Source: Candidatus Muproteobacteria bacterium
GTDB lineage: Bacteria > Pseudomonadota > Gammaproteobacteria > Acidiferrobacterales > SPGG2
Length of the DNA stretch: 35,451 nt
Assembly (NCBI GenBank): GCA_003251795.1
Contig: QKEI01000109.1
Location: forward strand, 1 to 35,451
Direction: 5' to 3'
Numbering within the stretch: the first letter of the stretch is position 1; every line of letters begins with the position of its first letter. The position numbers and the translations under genes are program-made. The notes below the pieces were generated by a model. The model did no database searches. It was given only the letters and a program-made list of their open reading frames with translations, and was not told the origin of the DNA. This document shows, piece after piece, positions 1 to 8,237 of the stretch.

Positions 1-275
1 AAGCGCTGGGCGAGGGCATTTAAATCGGTTTCGGCTTGGCGGCGCGTGGCGGCGATGGCGGCACGATCGGCGGCGAGCTCGCTCCGCTGGGCGGCTAGAA
101 CGGAGGCATTGACACTTGAGGGTGCCTGGATACGCTCAAAAAGATCCGAGAGCACCCAACCGAGCACGGCGGGTAAGAGGATAAGCCCTGCCAGTGCCAT
201 GACGGCGAGTTGGCGGTGAGAAAGACTCACCGTAGGACTCTTTCGAAAGCCCTCGGGAATCAAGATAATATTCAT
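1..275 (-). CDS. M23-family peptidase, N-terminal part (cut by window edge)
   Basis: Reading the minus strand from an ATG at 275 gives an open frame running off the left edge. It begins MNIILIPEGFRKSP and continues with one hydrophobic segment (about residues 21-42, ending in LPAVLGWVLSD), then an Ala/Arg/Glu-rich stretch likely to form a coiled coil. This is the usual N-terminus of the membrane-anchored M23 peptidoglycan endopeptidases encoded between dciA and secA in Gammaproteobacteria; the catalytic domain would lie outside the window. An AAGGAT ribosome binding site sits just before the start. The gene diverges from dciA with only 29 bp between start codons. The family call rests on N-terminal style and neighbourhood because no catalytic motif is visible. 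Confidence 0.72.
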   Translation of the reverse strand, partial: MNIILIPEGFRKSPTVSLSHRQLAVMALAGLILLPAVLGWVLSDLFERIQAPSSVNASVLAAQRSELAADRAAIAATRRQAETDLNALAQR

Positions 276-285
276 ATCCTTACCA

Positions 286-293
286 TGTATAGT
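286..293. promoter_or_regulatory. Possible overlapping divergent -10 elements (M23 peptidase / dciA)
   Basis: The 29-bp gap between the two divergent start codons holds TATAGT on the plus strand (288-293) and TATACA on the minus strand (287-292), sharing the same core. No good -35 is seen for the plus strand; a four-of-six match (TGGACG) lies within dciA for the minus strand. Overlapping symmetric -10 elements are a known source of bidirectional transcription. The minus-strand element would place the transcript start at or inside the peptidase gene's ribosome binding site, which argues for a second promoter there. Confidence 0.3.
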
Positions 294-304
294 CCGTTTG
301 GCCC

Positions 305-796
305 ATGCCGTCCATTTCGCGCATTCGCAAAAAGGCGCCACGCGCCCGCACTGATCCGGGCCTAAAACCCTTGGAAGCATTTGTTTCCAAAGGGATTTTC
401 ACTCACATCCAACAGCGCCGCGATTGGTTGCAGACGCTGCAAACGGCGTGGCAGCAACATGCTGGGCTACCCCTGGCTAGCCACACACGCCCCGTAAGCT
501 ACCGTTCAGGTCGCTTGTTGGTGCACGCGGATGGCTCAATATGGGCGGATCGCGTGCGCCAGCAACATGAACGTCTAATGCAAACACTGGGCCAAGATCC
601 AATTTTTGAAGGACTCATGCAGGTGAGTGTGCGGGTGGCGCCACCGGAAACAACCCCACGGGCCGTTAAGCGCCGAGGTGTCCGTTTGTCGGCGACCAGT
701 GCTACGCTGATCGATAACACTGCCACCGCAATTGACGACCCCGAATTACGCGCTGCATTGCAGCGACTCGGTAGCCGCGGGAAGCGAAGAGACTGA
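305..796 (+). CDS. dciA: DciA-type replication helicase loader (DUF721)
   Basis: This 163-aa protein matches the DUF721/DciA family. DciA is the ancestral bacterial factor that interacts with the replicative helicase DnaB and helps load it at the origin. The domain starts near residue 22 (PLEAFVSKGIFTHI) and continues through a Gln/Trp-rich helix and the strand segment SGRLLVHADGSIWADRVRQQ, typical of the family; residues 1-20 form a basic tail. The place beside an M23 peptidase gene is the usual one (normally followed by secA). No Shine-Dalgarno sequence precedes the ATG. The lipoprotein gene starts 12 nt downstream and is probably co-transcribed. Absence of a DnaC/DnaI-type loader elsewhere cannot be tested here. 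Confidence 0.85.
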   Translation: MPSISRIRKKAPRARTDPGLKPLEAFVSKGIFTHIQQRRDWLQTLQTAWQQHAGLPLASHTRPVSYRSGRLLVHADGSIWADRVRQQHERLMQTLGQDPIFEGLMQVSVRVAPPETTPRAVKRRGVRLSATSATLIDNTATAIDDPELRAALQRLGSRGKRRD

Positions 797-807
797 AGGG
801 ACCTGGA

Positions 808-2091
808 TTGTTTAATCGCGATGTTCCGCTGTCGAGTGGGTCGCCCACGCGATCCGGCTGGCGAGCCGCTGTGCGGCTTGGGGCCGTAGCGCTGCTCTGT
901 CTCTGGACTGCGGCCTGTAGCACGGTACCGCCAGCGGCGCCCGAGCACAAACCGGTCGCGAGCAGACCCGAAGCAGCACCCGCGCAGCGCCCAGAGCCAC
1001 CCTCACCCGCGCCGGCAGCAATACCGGGCGAGCAAGATGTCGAAACGATACCGCCTCCGAAGGCCCCCGTACAAACGTTGCGCTTCGCGGCGGTTGGCGA
1101 TGTCATGCTCGGAGGTAGCGCAGCCCCGGAGATGGCGAAGCTTGGTTATGCACACCCGTTTGCCGAAGTCAGCGACGTGCTGCACAGCGCACAGATCGTG
1201 TTTGCCAACCTGGAAGGACCGCTGACCGACGTAGGCGAAGCGGAGATCGACAAGCGCTATGTATTTCGTTCTCCACCCGCGAAGGTGGCCCCGGCGCTGG
1301 CTGCTGCCGGCATCAATGTGGTTTCGCTGGCGAACAATCACATCCTGGATTACGGGGTCGAGGGCCTGAAAAACACCCTCGCGGCACTGGCGGCGGTAGG
1401 TATCCGCCATGCCGGTGCCGGCATGGACCTGCAGCAGGCCCGGCAACCGGCGATCATGGAAGCGGGCGGCCACACGGTCGCGCTGCTTGCTTACTCCCTG
1501 ACTTTTCCGGAATCGTTCTGGGCCGGTGTCGAACGCCCCGGCGCGGCTTTTGGCCATGAACGCTACGTGCGCGCCGATGTAGCGCGCGCGCGCGAGCGTG
1601 CGGATATTGTCGTGGTCTCGTTTCATTGGGGACGCGAGGCAACCATGGAGCTGCGCGACTATCAGCCGCGACTGGCGCATGCGGCGATCGATGCCGGCGC
1701 AGCGGTCGTGTTGGGGCACCATCCGCATATATTGCAAGGCATCGAGCGGTACAAGCACGGGATCATTTTCTACAGCCTGGGAAACTTTGCCTTCGGTTCC
1801 TACAGTCGCCTGGCACAACGCAGCGCGATCGCCGAGCTCTATTTCGAAGACGCAAAGCTCACCCAGGTACGCTTGATCCCACTTAACGTGAACAATGTTG
1901 AGGTCGTGTTCCAACCTCGGCGACTCTCCGCACATGACGCCGAAGAAGTTATCGGCCAATTGCGCCGCCTCTCGGCTCCGCTAAATACGAGCATCGAGGA
2001 CCACGGTGGCATCGGTGTGGTGTCGCTGTCGGCAACGCCCGCACCCGCTTTGTCTTTACAGGAGGGTTCCTCTGCCGGGCGTGAGCGATGA
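808..2091 (+). CDS. CapA/PgsA-like metallophosphatase-fold lipoprotein
   Basis: This 427-aa protein starts at TTG, with GAAGG eight bases upstream. A hydrophobic signal segment (about residues 22-36) ends in TAAC, a lipobox with Cys37 as the likely lipidated residue and Ser at +2, consistent with outer-membrane sorting. A Pro/Ala-rich linker (38-90) precedes the CapA domain: FAAVGDVMLGG, NLEGPLTD, SLANNHILDYG, SFHWGRE, GHHPHILQG and FYSLGNFAFGS, which carry the Asp, Asn and His ligands of the calcineurin-like fold. In Bacillus, CapA/PgsA belongs to the poly-gamma-glutamate synthesis complex. No capB or capC partner is present here, so the substrate is unknown; a role in envelope polymer handling is inference. 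Confidence 0.8.
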   Translation: MFNRDVPLSSGSPTRSGWRAAVRLGAVALLCLWTAACSTVPPAAPEHKPVASRPEAAPAQRPEPPSPAPAAIPGEQDVETIPPPKAPVQTLRFAAVGDVMLGGSAAPEMAKLGYAHPFAEVSDVLHSAQIVFANLEGPLTDVGEAEIDKRYVFRSPPAKVAPALAAAGINVVSLANNHILDYGVEGLKNTLAALAAVGIRHAGAGMDLQQARQPAIMEAGGHTVALLAYSLTFPESFWAGVERPGAAFGHERYVRADVARARERADIVVVSFHWGREATMELRDYQPRLAHAAIDAGAAVVLGHHPHILQGIERYKHGIIFYSLGNFAFGSYSRLAQRSAIAELYFEDAKLTQVRLIPLNVNNVEVVFQPRRLSAHDAEEVIGQLRRLSAPLNTSIEDHGGIGVVSLSATPAPALSLQEGSSAGRER

Positions 2092-2169
2092 GCGATGCAC
2101 ACTTGCCGTGGTAAGGTTGCTCACGCCAAAGGCCATACTCGTCTCTCCTCGCATCTTCCAGTGGTGATA

Positions 2170-2178
2170 TGTTTTAAT
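2170..2178 (+). promoter_or_regulatory. Extended -10 promoter element of lolC
   Basis: TG at 2170-2171 and TTTAAT at 2173-2178 (five of six matches to TATAAT) form an extended -10 motif. It ends eight bases before the lolC ATG at 2187. No recognisable -35 lies upstream, and no Shine-Dalgarno sequence lies between it and the start. Transcription from here would begin about 0-3 nt before the ATG. Confidence 0.45.
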
Positions 2179-2186
2179 GCGAAACC

Positions 2187-3434
2187 ATGATTCGCCCGTA
2201 TGAGTTGTTTGTTGGTCTGCGCTACACGCGCGCCAAACGCCGCAACCTTTTTATTTCTTTTATTTCCCTCATCTCCATTCTTGGTATCGTCGTCGGCATC
2301 ACGGCATTGATTACGGTACTTTCGGTTATGAACGGTTTCGGCCAGGAGCTGCGCGGCCGCATCTTGGGGTTCGTGTCGCACGTTACGATCACGGGCGCCG
2401 AGGGCACACTGAGCAATTGGCGCGAGATCGCACGGCGTGTCAGTGATAACCCGGAGATAGTCGGCAGTGCGCCGTATATCGTAGGACAAGGCATGTTAAT
2501 AAGCGGCCGCAATGCCAGCGGTGTGCTGGTACGTGGGGTCTTGCCTTCCGAAGAACCGCAGGTATCGGACCTAGCTCAGAGCATGCTCGCCGGCCACCTG
2601 CAAGCTCTTCGTCCTGGTGAGTTTGGCATCGTGCTTGGGCAAGCGCTGGCCTGGCGCCTCGATGCAACGCTGGGTTCGCGCGTATCACTGGTGGTGCCGG
2701 AGGCACTTGTCACCGCCGTAGGCGTGGTACCCCGCACACGTCGTTTCACTGTTGTAGGTATCTTCAGTGTCGACATGTATGAGTACGATAATGGCTGGGC
2801 ACTGATCAATATCGACGATGCGGCAAAGATGTACCACATACAGGATCAGGTAAGCGGGTTGCGTCTCAAACTGAAAGATATCGACGCGGCGCCGCGCATC
2901 AGTAACGCAATCGGCGCCGCTCTCGGCGCGCAATATCAGGTGCGCGATTGGGCGCGCCAGCACGTAAACTTCTTCCGCGCATTGAGGATGGAAAAAACTG
3001 TAATGTTTGTCATCATGTTTTTGGTGATCGCGGTAGCAGCATTCAACGTTGTTGCTACGCTCGTCATGGTCGTCACTGACAAGGAGGCAGATATCGCCAT
3101 CCTGCGCACACTCGGTGCAAGCCCCGCCTCTATCATGTTGGTGTTCATGGTGCAGGGGACGGTGATAGGTGTGCTCGGCACTTTCTTCGGTACCGCGTGC
3201 GGAGTCGCATTAGCAGCTAACGTCAGTACAGTGGTGCATGCCATCGAAACAGTGTTTGGTATCACCTTCCTTTCACCAGAGGTCTACTACATAAGCGAGC
3301 TCCCCTCTGAAGTACATTCGCTCGATGTCGGGCTGATAGCTGGAGCGTCTTTGGCGATGGGTTTGTTGGCGACGTTATATCCGGCACGCCGTGCCGCCAA
3401 AGTGCAACCTGCGGAGGCATTGCGTTACGAATGA
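2187..3434 (+). CDS. lolC: Lipoprotein-releasing ABC transporter permease (LolC/LolE type)
   Basis: This 415-aa inner-membrane protein extracts outer-membrane lipoproteins and passes them to the periplasmic chaperone LolA. It has one N-terminal membrane helix (about 22-48, after [16 protein letters not shown]), a periplasmic domain, then three C-terminal helices (about 268-292, 318-345 and 375-400) separated by the coupling segment [15 protein letters not shown]. The C-terminal [17 protein letters not shown] is characteristic. The stop overlaps the lolD ATG. Only one permease gene is present: downstream of lolD comes a convergent DUF2062 gene rather than lolE. The transporter may therefore be a homodimer of a hybrid permease (LolF arrangement), unless a second copy lies elsewhere. 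lolC is used as the nearest symbol. Confidence 0.9.
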   Translation: MIRPYELFVGLRYTRAKRRNLFISFISLISILGIVVGITALITVLSVMNGFGQELRGRILGFVSHVTITGAEGTLSNWREIARRVSDNPEIVGSAPYIVGQGMLISGRNASGVLVRGVLPSEEPQVSDLAQSMLAGHLQALRPGEFGIVLGQALAWRLDATLGSRVSLVVPEALVTAVGVVPRTRRFTVVGIFSVDMYEYDNGWALINIDDAAKMYHIQDQVSGLRLKLKDIDAAPRISNAIGAALGAQYQVRDWARQHVNFFRALRMEKTVMFVIMFLVIAVAAFNVVATLVMVVTDKEADIAILRTLGASPASIMLVFMVQGTVIGVLGTFFGTACGVALAANVSTVVHAIETVFGITFLSPEVYYISELPSEVHSLDVGLIAGASLAMGLLATLYPARRAAKVQPAEALRYE

Positions 3435-4147
3435 CTAACGAATTCGTGCTGCGTTGTACGGGCTTGACCAAGGTTTACCGCGAGGACGTGTTCAATGTCG
3501 ATGTTCTGAAGGGCGTCTATCTGCGTGTCACCCACGGCGAGCAGGTCGCTATCGTGGGTGCGTCGGGGGCAGGCAAGAGCACGTTGTTGCACTTACTCGG
3601 TGGGCTCGAGCGGCCAACAGCCGGGCTGATCGAGGTGGATGGCAAGAACATCGCCGAGCTCAGTGATTCCGAGCGCGGACGTTTGCGCAATCGCGCGCTC
3701 GGTTTCGTTTACCAGTTTCACCACCTGTTAGCTGAGTTCACAGCGCTGGAAAATGTAGCAATGCCGCTGCTCATAAGACGCACCAGCGTGAAGGAGGCGA
3801 CCAGGCAAGCGCGCGAAATGCTCGAACGAGTCGGGCTGGGCGAGCGGTTGCACCACAAGCCGCGCGAATTGTCTGGTGGCGAGCGCCAGCGCGTGGCCGT
3901 AGCGCGAGCGCTCGTGACACGACCGCTGTGCGTGCTAGCGGATGAGCCCACAGGCAATCTCGATCGGCGCAACGCTGAGAGCGTCTATGAGCTTATGTTG
4001 GAGCTTAATCGTGAGTTTCGTACTAGCTTCGTGATTGTCACCCATGATCTTACGCTGGCGACGCAAGTGGATCGTGTGGTGCGGTTGGATGACGGTGTGC
4101 TGCGACCCGTACCAAATGTCGAGTCTGCGAGAGAACGTATTTCCTAA
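3431..4147 (+). CDS. lolD: Lipoprotein-releasing ABC transporter ATPase LolD
   Basis: This 238-aa cytoplasmic ATPase powers lipoprotein release by the LolC/E-type permease. Walker A is GASGAGKST at residues 43-51. The Q-loop lies in [16 protein letters not shown], the signature is LSGGERQR, and Walker B runs into DEPTGNLD, followed by the H-loop in FVIVTHD. YQFHHLL after the Walker A domain is typical of LolD and separates it from MacB/FtsE relatives. The ATG overlaps the permease stop by 4 nt (ATGA), indicating translational coupling. The TAA at 4145-4147 interleaves with the stop codon of the convergent DUF2062 gene, leaving no room for a terminator between them. Confidence 0.95.
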   Translation: MTNEFVLRCTGLTKVYREDVFNVDVLKGVYLRVTHGEQVAIVGASGAGKSTLLHLLGGLERPTAGLIEVDGKNIAELSDSERGRLRNRALGFVYQFHHLLAEFTALENVAMPLLIRRTSVKEATRQAREMLERVGLGERLHHKPRELSGGERQRVAVARALVTRPLCVLADEPTGNLDRRNAESVYELMLELNREFRTSFVIVTHDLTLATQVDRVVRLDDGVLRPVPNVESARERIS

Positions 4148-4734
4148 TTTGGAGTGGGTGGGCGCGGTTCCGCGTGCCGGTCATGTTGGTGCCCATGCGT
4201 GCTCGCTCGTTGCGCCAGTAGCGCGCGCAACTTCTTTCGCCTTTCCCATTGTGTGATTACATGCCAGCGCCATAGCGCGCGAGTCCCAAAATAGCCGGCG
4301 AGCGCCGCCACCAAGCCGACCACTGAACAACCCAGCAGGAAAGGCTCCCAGACCTTCACCAGCCCTTTGCGAAACCATTCCCAGGACCAGGCAAACGCTA
4401 GTTCGTGGTCAACGGAACCGATGATCCACACGCCAACTTTGTAACAAAGGTAGAACAGCGGCGGCATCGTAAATGGATTCGTAACCCACACCAGGGCGAC
4501 AGCCAAAGGTAGATTGATTCGCAGCATGATGGCCAGCGCCGCTGCTGGCACCATCTGGAAGGGGATCGGCATGAAAGCGATGAACAAACCTACGGCAACG
4601 GCCCCCGACGCGGAGTAACGGTTTAGATGCCAAAGATTCGGGTCGTGTAGTAATCGACCAAACACGCGCAGTCCGGGATACTCGCTAAGCTTGCGCATCT
4701 CCGGTAGGTAACGCTTAAGGAGTTTTCTCGCCAT
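4144..4734 (-). CDS. DUF2062 family inner-membrane protein
   Basis: A 196-aa protein of unknown biochemical function. It carries the DUF2062 core: a short basic N-terminus, then [31 protein letters not shown], a hydrophobic run, [16 protein letters not shown], and a third hydrophobic segment ([18 protein letters not shown]) before a basic tail. The start chosen is the ATG at 4734 ([12 protein letters not shown]). The frame stays open upstream to 4815, but that extension has no DUF2062 character and would overlap comEC. A DUF2062 gene next to lolCD and comEC is a recurring gammaproteobacterial arrangement, suggesting an envelope role; this is inference. Confidence 0.82.
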   Translation of the reverse strand: MARKLLKRYLPEMRKLSEYPGLRVFGRLLHDPNLWHLNRYSASGAVAVGLFIAFMPIPFQMVPAAALAIMLRINLPLAVALVWVTNPFTMPPLFYLCYKVGVWIIGSVDHELAFAWSWEWFRKGLVKVWEPFLLGCSVVGLVAALAGYFGTRALWRWHVITQWERRKKLRALLAQRASTHGHQHDRHAEPRPPTPN

Positions 4735-4813
4735 TTGGTCGATGTTAGGGCTTTCCTGCCTAGTGTATAGTCTTGCCAATCCCGCGACCACCGGAGCATG
4801 CAGGGGGCGTGCC

Positions 4814-7105
4814 ATGCGCGTCTGTGCGTTTGCGTTCTTGCTCGGTATCCTCCTGGTTCAGCAGCTCGCTGACTTGCCCTCGCTTTGGTGGGGCACGTTG
4901 CTGCTTCCGCTCGCGTGGCTGAGTTTGCGCAGGCCGCCTTGGTTGGTGCTGATGTTCTTCGTCGCCGGAGTCTTCTGGGTGAGTTTGCGTGCCGGCTGGA
5001 TTCTCAATGCCACATTGCCGAGCGAGCTCGAGGGTGTAGATCTGCTCGTGACCGGTTATATCTCCGACATTCCACGAGCCACCGAACATGGCGTGCGGTT
5101 TACGCTCGATGTTACCGAAGCACCGCGCGAGCAGCAGCACGTACAGGTTCCAGATCGAATCGTGCTCAGCAGCTACGGTCCACTCGGCCTTAACGCTGGT
5201 GAGCAGTGGCAGTTGCCGGTGCGGCTCAAACGCCCGCACGGCTTTCAGAATCCGGGCGGCTTCGATTACGAACGTGATCTTTTTCAGAAGCGTATTCGCG
5301 CCGTCGGTTACCTTCGTGCGGAACCGCCACCGCAAATGCTCGCGAATCACTCACCGCGCTACGCCGTTGCCCGCTTACGGCAAAGGCTCGGGGAGCGCAT
5401 CCGTAGTTTGCTCGGCGACGAACCAGTTGCCGGTATTATCGTTGCTCTCGCAAATGGGGACCGAAGCGGTATCACGGATACGCAATGGAGCGTGTTCCGC
5501 CGCACTGGCACCAACCACCTGATGGCGATTTCCGGACTGCATATCGGCTTGGTTGCGGGCTTTGTGTTCTTTCTCGTGCGCTGGTTATGGGCACTACCCG
5601 GTGTGACGGTGTTGCGCTGGCCTGCCCCCAAGGTGGCTGCCGTGGGCGCTATCGTCGCCGCGATTGTTTACGCGGCGCTCGCCGGCTTTGCCATTCCTAC
5701 CCAGCGCGCACTGATCATGGTAGCGGTAGCGATGGGTGCCGTGCTCGCGCAGCGACGCGTAGCAGCTACACAGTTGCTGGCGGCGGCGCTACTAGTGGTG
5801 TTGCTCTACGATCCACTGGCCACTCTCAGTGCCGGCTTCTGGCTGTCGTTCGCGGCGGTTGGAGTCATTGTGCTGTTTCTTTATGGGCGGCGTCGCCGGG
5901 TTTTCGACTGGCGCAACCTTGGCTACGTGCAGTGGGGCATCGCCATTGGTCTGCTGCCGTTGCTTTTGATCTTCTTTCAGCAGGTGTCCCTGGTCGGGCC
6001 GCTGGCAAATTTCGTCGCGGTGCCCGTATTCGGTTTACTAGTGGTGCCGTTTACGCTGGCCGGTGCCGTGGCCGCAAGCTTCATGCCCGATGCATTTAGC
6101 GCATTTCTCCTGCAACTCGCGCTTTGGCCGCTCGAGTTTGTGTGGGTCGTACTCGAGTATCTCGCTAGCTTCCCCTTCAGTGTCTGGGTACAGCACACAC
6201 CTGGCATGTGGGCGCTGGCATGCGCATTGATCGGTGTTGCGCTGTCGCTAGCACCGCCTGGCTGGCCGGCACGCTGGCTCGGCGCAGTATGGCTTATGCC
6301 GATGCTATTACTCACGCCAAGCGGACCTGCGCCAGGCGAAATCTGGTTTACGTTGTTGGATGTGGGACAAGGGCTGTCAGCGGTGGTGCGCACAAGCGAT
6401 CACACATTGGTGTACGACACCGGGCCGCGCTTCAGCGCCCGCTTCGATACCGGCCGCGCCGTGGTCATACCATATCTGCGCCATCAAGGTGTGCGCCGTG
6501 TCGATACCCTCATCATCAGTCATGGTGATAACGACCATATCGGTGGTGTTCACTCGGTGCTGGAGGGCATCGCCGTCGATCGTGTTCTCAGTAGTGTGCC
6601 GGCGCGATTGCCGGATGCACAAACGTGTAACGCCGGGCAGCACTGGCGATGGGATGAGGTAGATTTCACAATCTTGCATCCGGCTGCGAATCAGCACTTT
6701 CGCGGCAACAACGCATCGTGCGTGTTGAAGGTAAGTAGCCGTCATGGTGCCGTGTTATTACCGGGTGACATCGAAGCGCCAGCTGAGCGAGAGTTGGTCG
6801 CGCACGAAGCGGAGGCACTGGCTGCGCAGATACTCATTGTTCCTCACCAGGGGAGTAAGACGTCTTCCACCAACGCCTTCATCGATGCCGTGCGGCCGCA
6901 GGTTGCATTGTTCGCCACCGGTTATCGTAATCGCTTCGGTCATCCCAATGTCGAGGTTAAAGCCCGCTACCAACAACGTCAGATCATGTCATACGCGTCA
7001 TCGACGCATGGTGCGATCGAGATCCACCTCGGCGCTCACGGTACGGAAGCGCACAGCTATCGACAACACAACCGACGTTACTGGTTCAATCGCGCGTCAC
7101 TGTAA
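4814..7105 (+). CDS. comEC: ComEC/Rec2-type DNA uptake channel protein
   Basis: This 763-aa polytopic inner-membrane protein is the channel through which single-stranded DNA enters the cytoplasm during natural transformation. The N-terminal region (about 1-190) is DUF4131-like with membrane helices and a periplasmic segment. The middle Competence domain (about 200-490) includes TGTNHLMAISGLHIGLVAG. The C-terminal metallo-beta-lactamase domain opens with LLDVGQGLSAVV and carries the metal-binding SHGDNDHIGG, with His570, Asp572, Asp574 and His575. The ATG at 4814 follows a GGGGGC ribosome binding site; an upstream ATG at 4742 in frame is less likely. Length and motifs look intact. Whether the cell is competent cannot be judged from this window. 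Confidence 0.93.
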   Translation: MRVCAFAFLLGILLVQQLADLPSLWWGTLLLPLAWLSLRRPPWLVLMFFVAGVFWVSLRAGWILNATLPSELEGVDLLVTGYISDIPRATEHGVRFTLDVTEAPREQQHVQVPDRIVLSSYGPLGLNAGEQWQLPVRLKRPHGFQNPGGFDYERDLFQKRIRAVGYLRAEPPPQMLANHSPRYAVARLRQRLGERIRSLLGDEPVAGIIVALANGDRSGITDTQWSVFRRTGTNHLMAISGLHIGLVAGFVFFLVRWLWALPGVTVLRWPAPKVAAVGAIVAAIVYAALAGFAIPTQRALIMVAVAMGAVLAQRRVAATQLLAAALLVVLLYDPLATLSAGFWLSFAAVGVIVLFLYGRRRRVFDWRNLGYVQWGIAIGLLPLLLIFFQQVSLVGPLANFVAVPVFGLLVVPFTLAGAVAASFMPDAFSAFLLQLALWPLEFVWVVLEYLASFPFSVWVQHTPGMWALACALIGVALSLAPPGWPARWLGAVWLMPMLLLTPSGPAPGEIWFTLLDVGQGLSAVVRTSDHTLVYDTGPRFSARFDTGRAVVIPYLRHQGVRRVDTLIISHGDNDHIGGVHSVLEGIAVDRVLSSVPARLPDAQTCNAGQHWRWDEVDFTILHPAANQHFRGNNASCVLKVSSRHGAVLLPGDIEAPAERELVAHEAEALAAQILIVPHQGSKTSSTNAFIDAVRPQVALFATGYRNRFGHPNVEVKARYQQRQIMSYASSTHGAIEIHLGAHGTEAHSYRQHNRRYWFNRASL

Positions 7106-7174
7106 ACGGCTTTCAGACTCAAGCGGCGTCTGCTAAATTACGGGCACCTTTTACCATGGTGAAGGTTTCATAAC

Positions 7175-7789
7175 ATGTTTGAGCTCGTACGGGCTGGCGG
7201 CTGGGTTATGTGGCCGATCATCGCCTGTTCCATCGCGGCGCTGGCTATTATTGGCGAGCGTTTGTGGTCGCTGCAGAAGAAGTATGTGGCACCACCGAAC
7301 CTGGTAGCGCAAATTCAGCAGTGGCTAGAGCGCAAGCAGCTCGACGAAGCGCGCATACAGCTGCTGCGTGAGAGCTCCCCGCTTGGCCGCATATTGGCGG
7401 CGGGGTTGGTCAATCGAAGCCACGATCGCGAGATCGTCAAAGAGGCGATCGAGGACGCTGGCCGGCACGTAGTGCCGGAATTGGATCGCTATCTGAACAG
7501 CTTGGGCACGATCGCAGCGATCTCGCCCTTCCTCGGCTTGCTCGGTACAGTTTTGGGAATGATCGAAATGTTCGCTGGCATTAGTGCCCATGGCGTCGGC
7601 GATCCGGCAGTGGTGGCCGGTGGCATCGCCCAGGCGCTGATTACGACCGCTGCCGGCCTGGGTGTCGCCATCCCAGCCGTGATGTTCTATCGTTACTTCC
7701 GCGCGCGCGTGAATGAGTTGCTGGTCGACATGGAGCAGCAAGCAATCAGATTGGTGGAGATACTGCACGGCGAGCGTGAGCAAGACTGA
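7175..7789 (+). CDS. exbB: MotA/TolQ/ExbB proton-channel family protein
   Basis: A 204-aa inner-membrane protein of the ExbB/TolQ family, which with ExbD/TolR uses the proton motive force to drive envelope work. Three membrane helices are visible: about residues 12-28, 111-135 (ISPFLGLLGTVLGMIEMFAGI) and 149-173 (GGIAQALITTAAGLGVAIPAVM). The last two carry the small-residue faces and the conserved Thr/Gly pattern of the channel. A GGTGAAGG ribosome binding site precedes the ATG, and a weak TGn-TAAATT promoter-like motif sits about 40 nt upstream. exbD follows after 19 nt. The position before msbA-lpxK, without tonB or tolA, matches the extra ExbB/D pairs of Pseudomonas; the energised partner is unknown. 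Confidence 0.92.
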   Translation: MFELVRAGGWVMWPIIACSIAALAIIGERLWSLQKKYVAPPNLVAQIQQWLERKQLDEARIQLLRESSPLGRILAAGLVNRSHDREIVKEAIEDAGRHVVPELDRYLNSLGTIAAISPFLGLLGTVLGMIEMFAGISAHGVGDPAVVAGGIAQALITTAAGLGVAIPAVMFYRYFRARVNELLVDMEQQAIRLVEILHGEREQD

Positions 7790-7808
7790 CTACACGGAGT
7801 GAAGGTCG

Positions 7809-8237
7809 ATGAGATTTCGTGCGCCGCATAGTGAGGAGCCGGAACTTAACCTGGTTCCGCTGATCGACGTATTACTAATGACGTTGATTTTCCTTGTAGT
7901 GACAACCAGCTTCTCAAAAGAAGCCCATTTGCGCATAACGTTGCCCCAGGCCACCGTGCAGAAGACGGTCAAGGGCACTGCGCTGCGCATCGCTATAGAC
8001 GCCCAAGGCCGCTATTACGTTAACGATCGGCAGTTATTGAAGACCACTCCCGAAGTAGTCGAAAATGCCATGCTGTTAGCGGCTGGCGGCAAGAAAGATC
8101 CGGTAATTATCATTCACGCTGATGGCAAGACGCCGCACGAAGCGGTCATACGCGTGATGGATGCGGCGCGGCGCCTGGGCTATACGCATCTCACTTTCGC
8201 GACCCAACAACCTGCGTCTGGGAGCGCGGCTCAGTGA
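7809..8237 (+). CDS. exbD: ExbD/TolR biopolymer transport protein
   Basis: This 142-aa partner of the upstream ExbB has a short cytoplasmic tail, a single membrane helix (about residues 17-36) and a periplasmic domain. Asp20 in NLVPLIDVLLMTLIF is the conserved membrane aspartate required for proton flow. The periplasmic segment includes DPVIIIHADGKTPHEAVIRVMDAARRLG, the usual ExbD/TolR peptidoglycan-side fold. The stop codon overlaps the GTG start of msbA, so the pair is tightly linked to lipid A export. Linkage suggests, but does not show, a role in energising an envelope lipid or polysaccharide process. Confidence 0.93.
   Translation: MRFRAPHSEEPELNLVPLIDVLLMTLIFLVVTTSFSKEAHLRITLPQATVQKTVKGTALRIAIDAQGRYYVNDRQLLKTTPEVVENAMLLAAGGKKDPVIIIHADGKTPHEAVIRVMDAARRLGYTHLTFATQQPASGSAAQ

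Noticed and set aside
1003-1959. 318-codon open frame on the minus strand
   Set aside because: Shadow of the CapA-like gene in GC-rich DNA; no recognisable domain or start signal.
4742-4813. Upstream ATG for comEC
   Set aside because: It has no ribosome binding site and would overlap the DUF2062 gene start; the ATG at 4814 has GGGGGC and a proper hydrophobic N-terminus.
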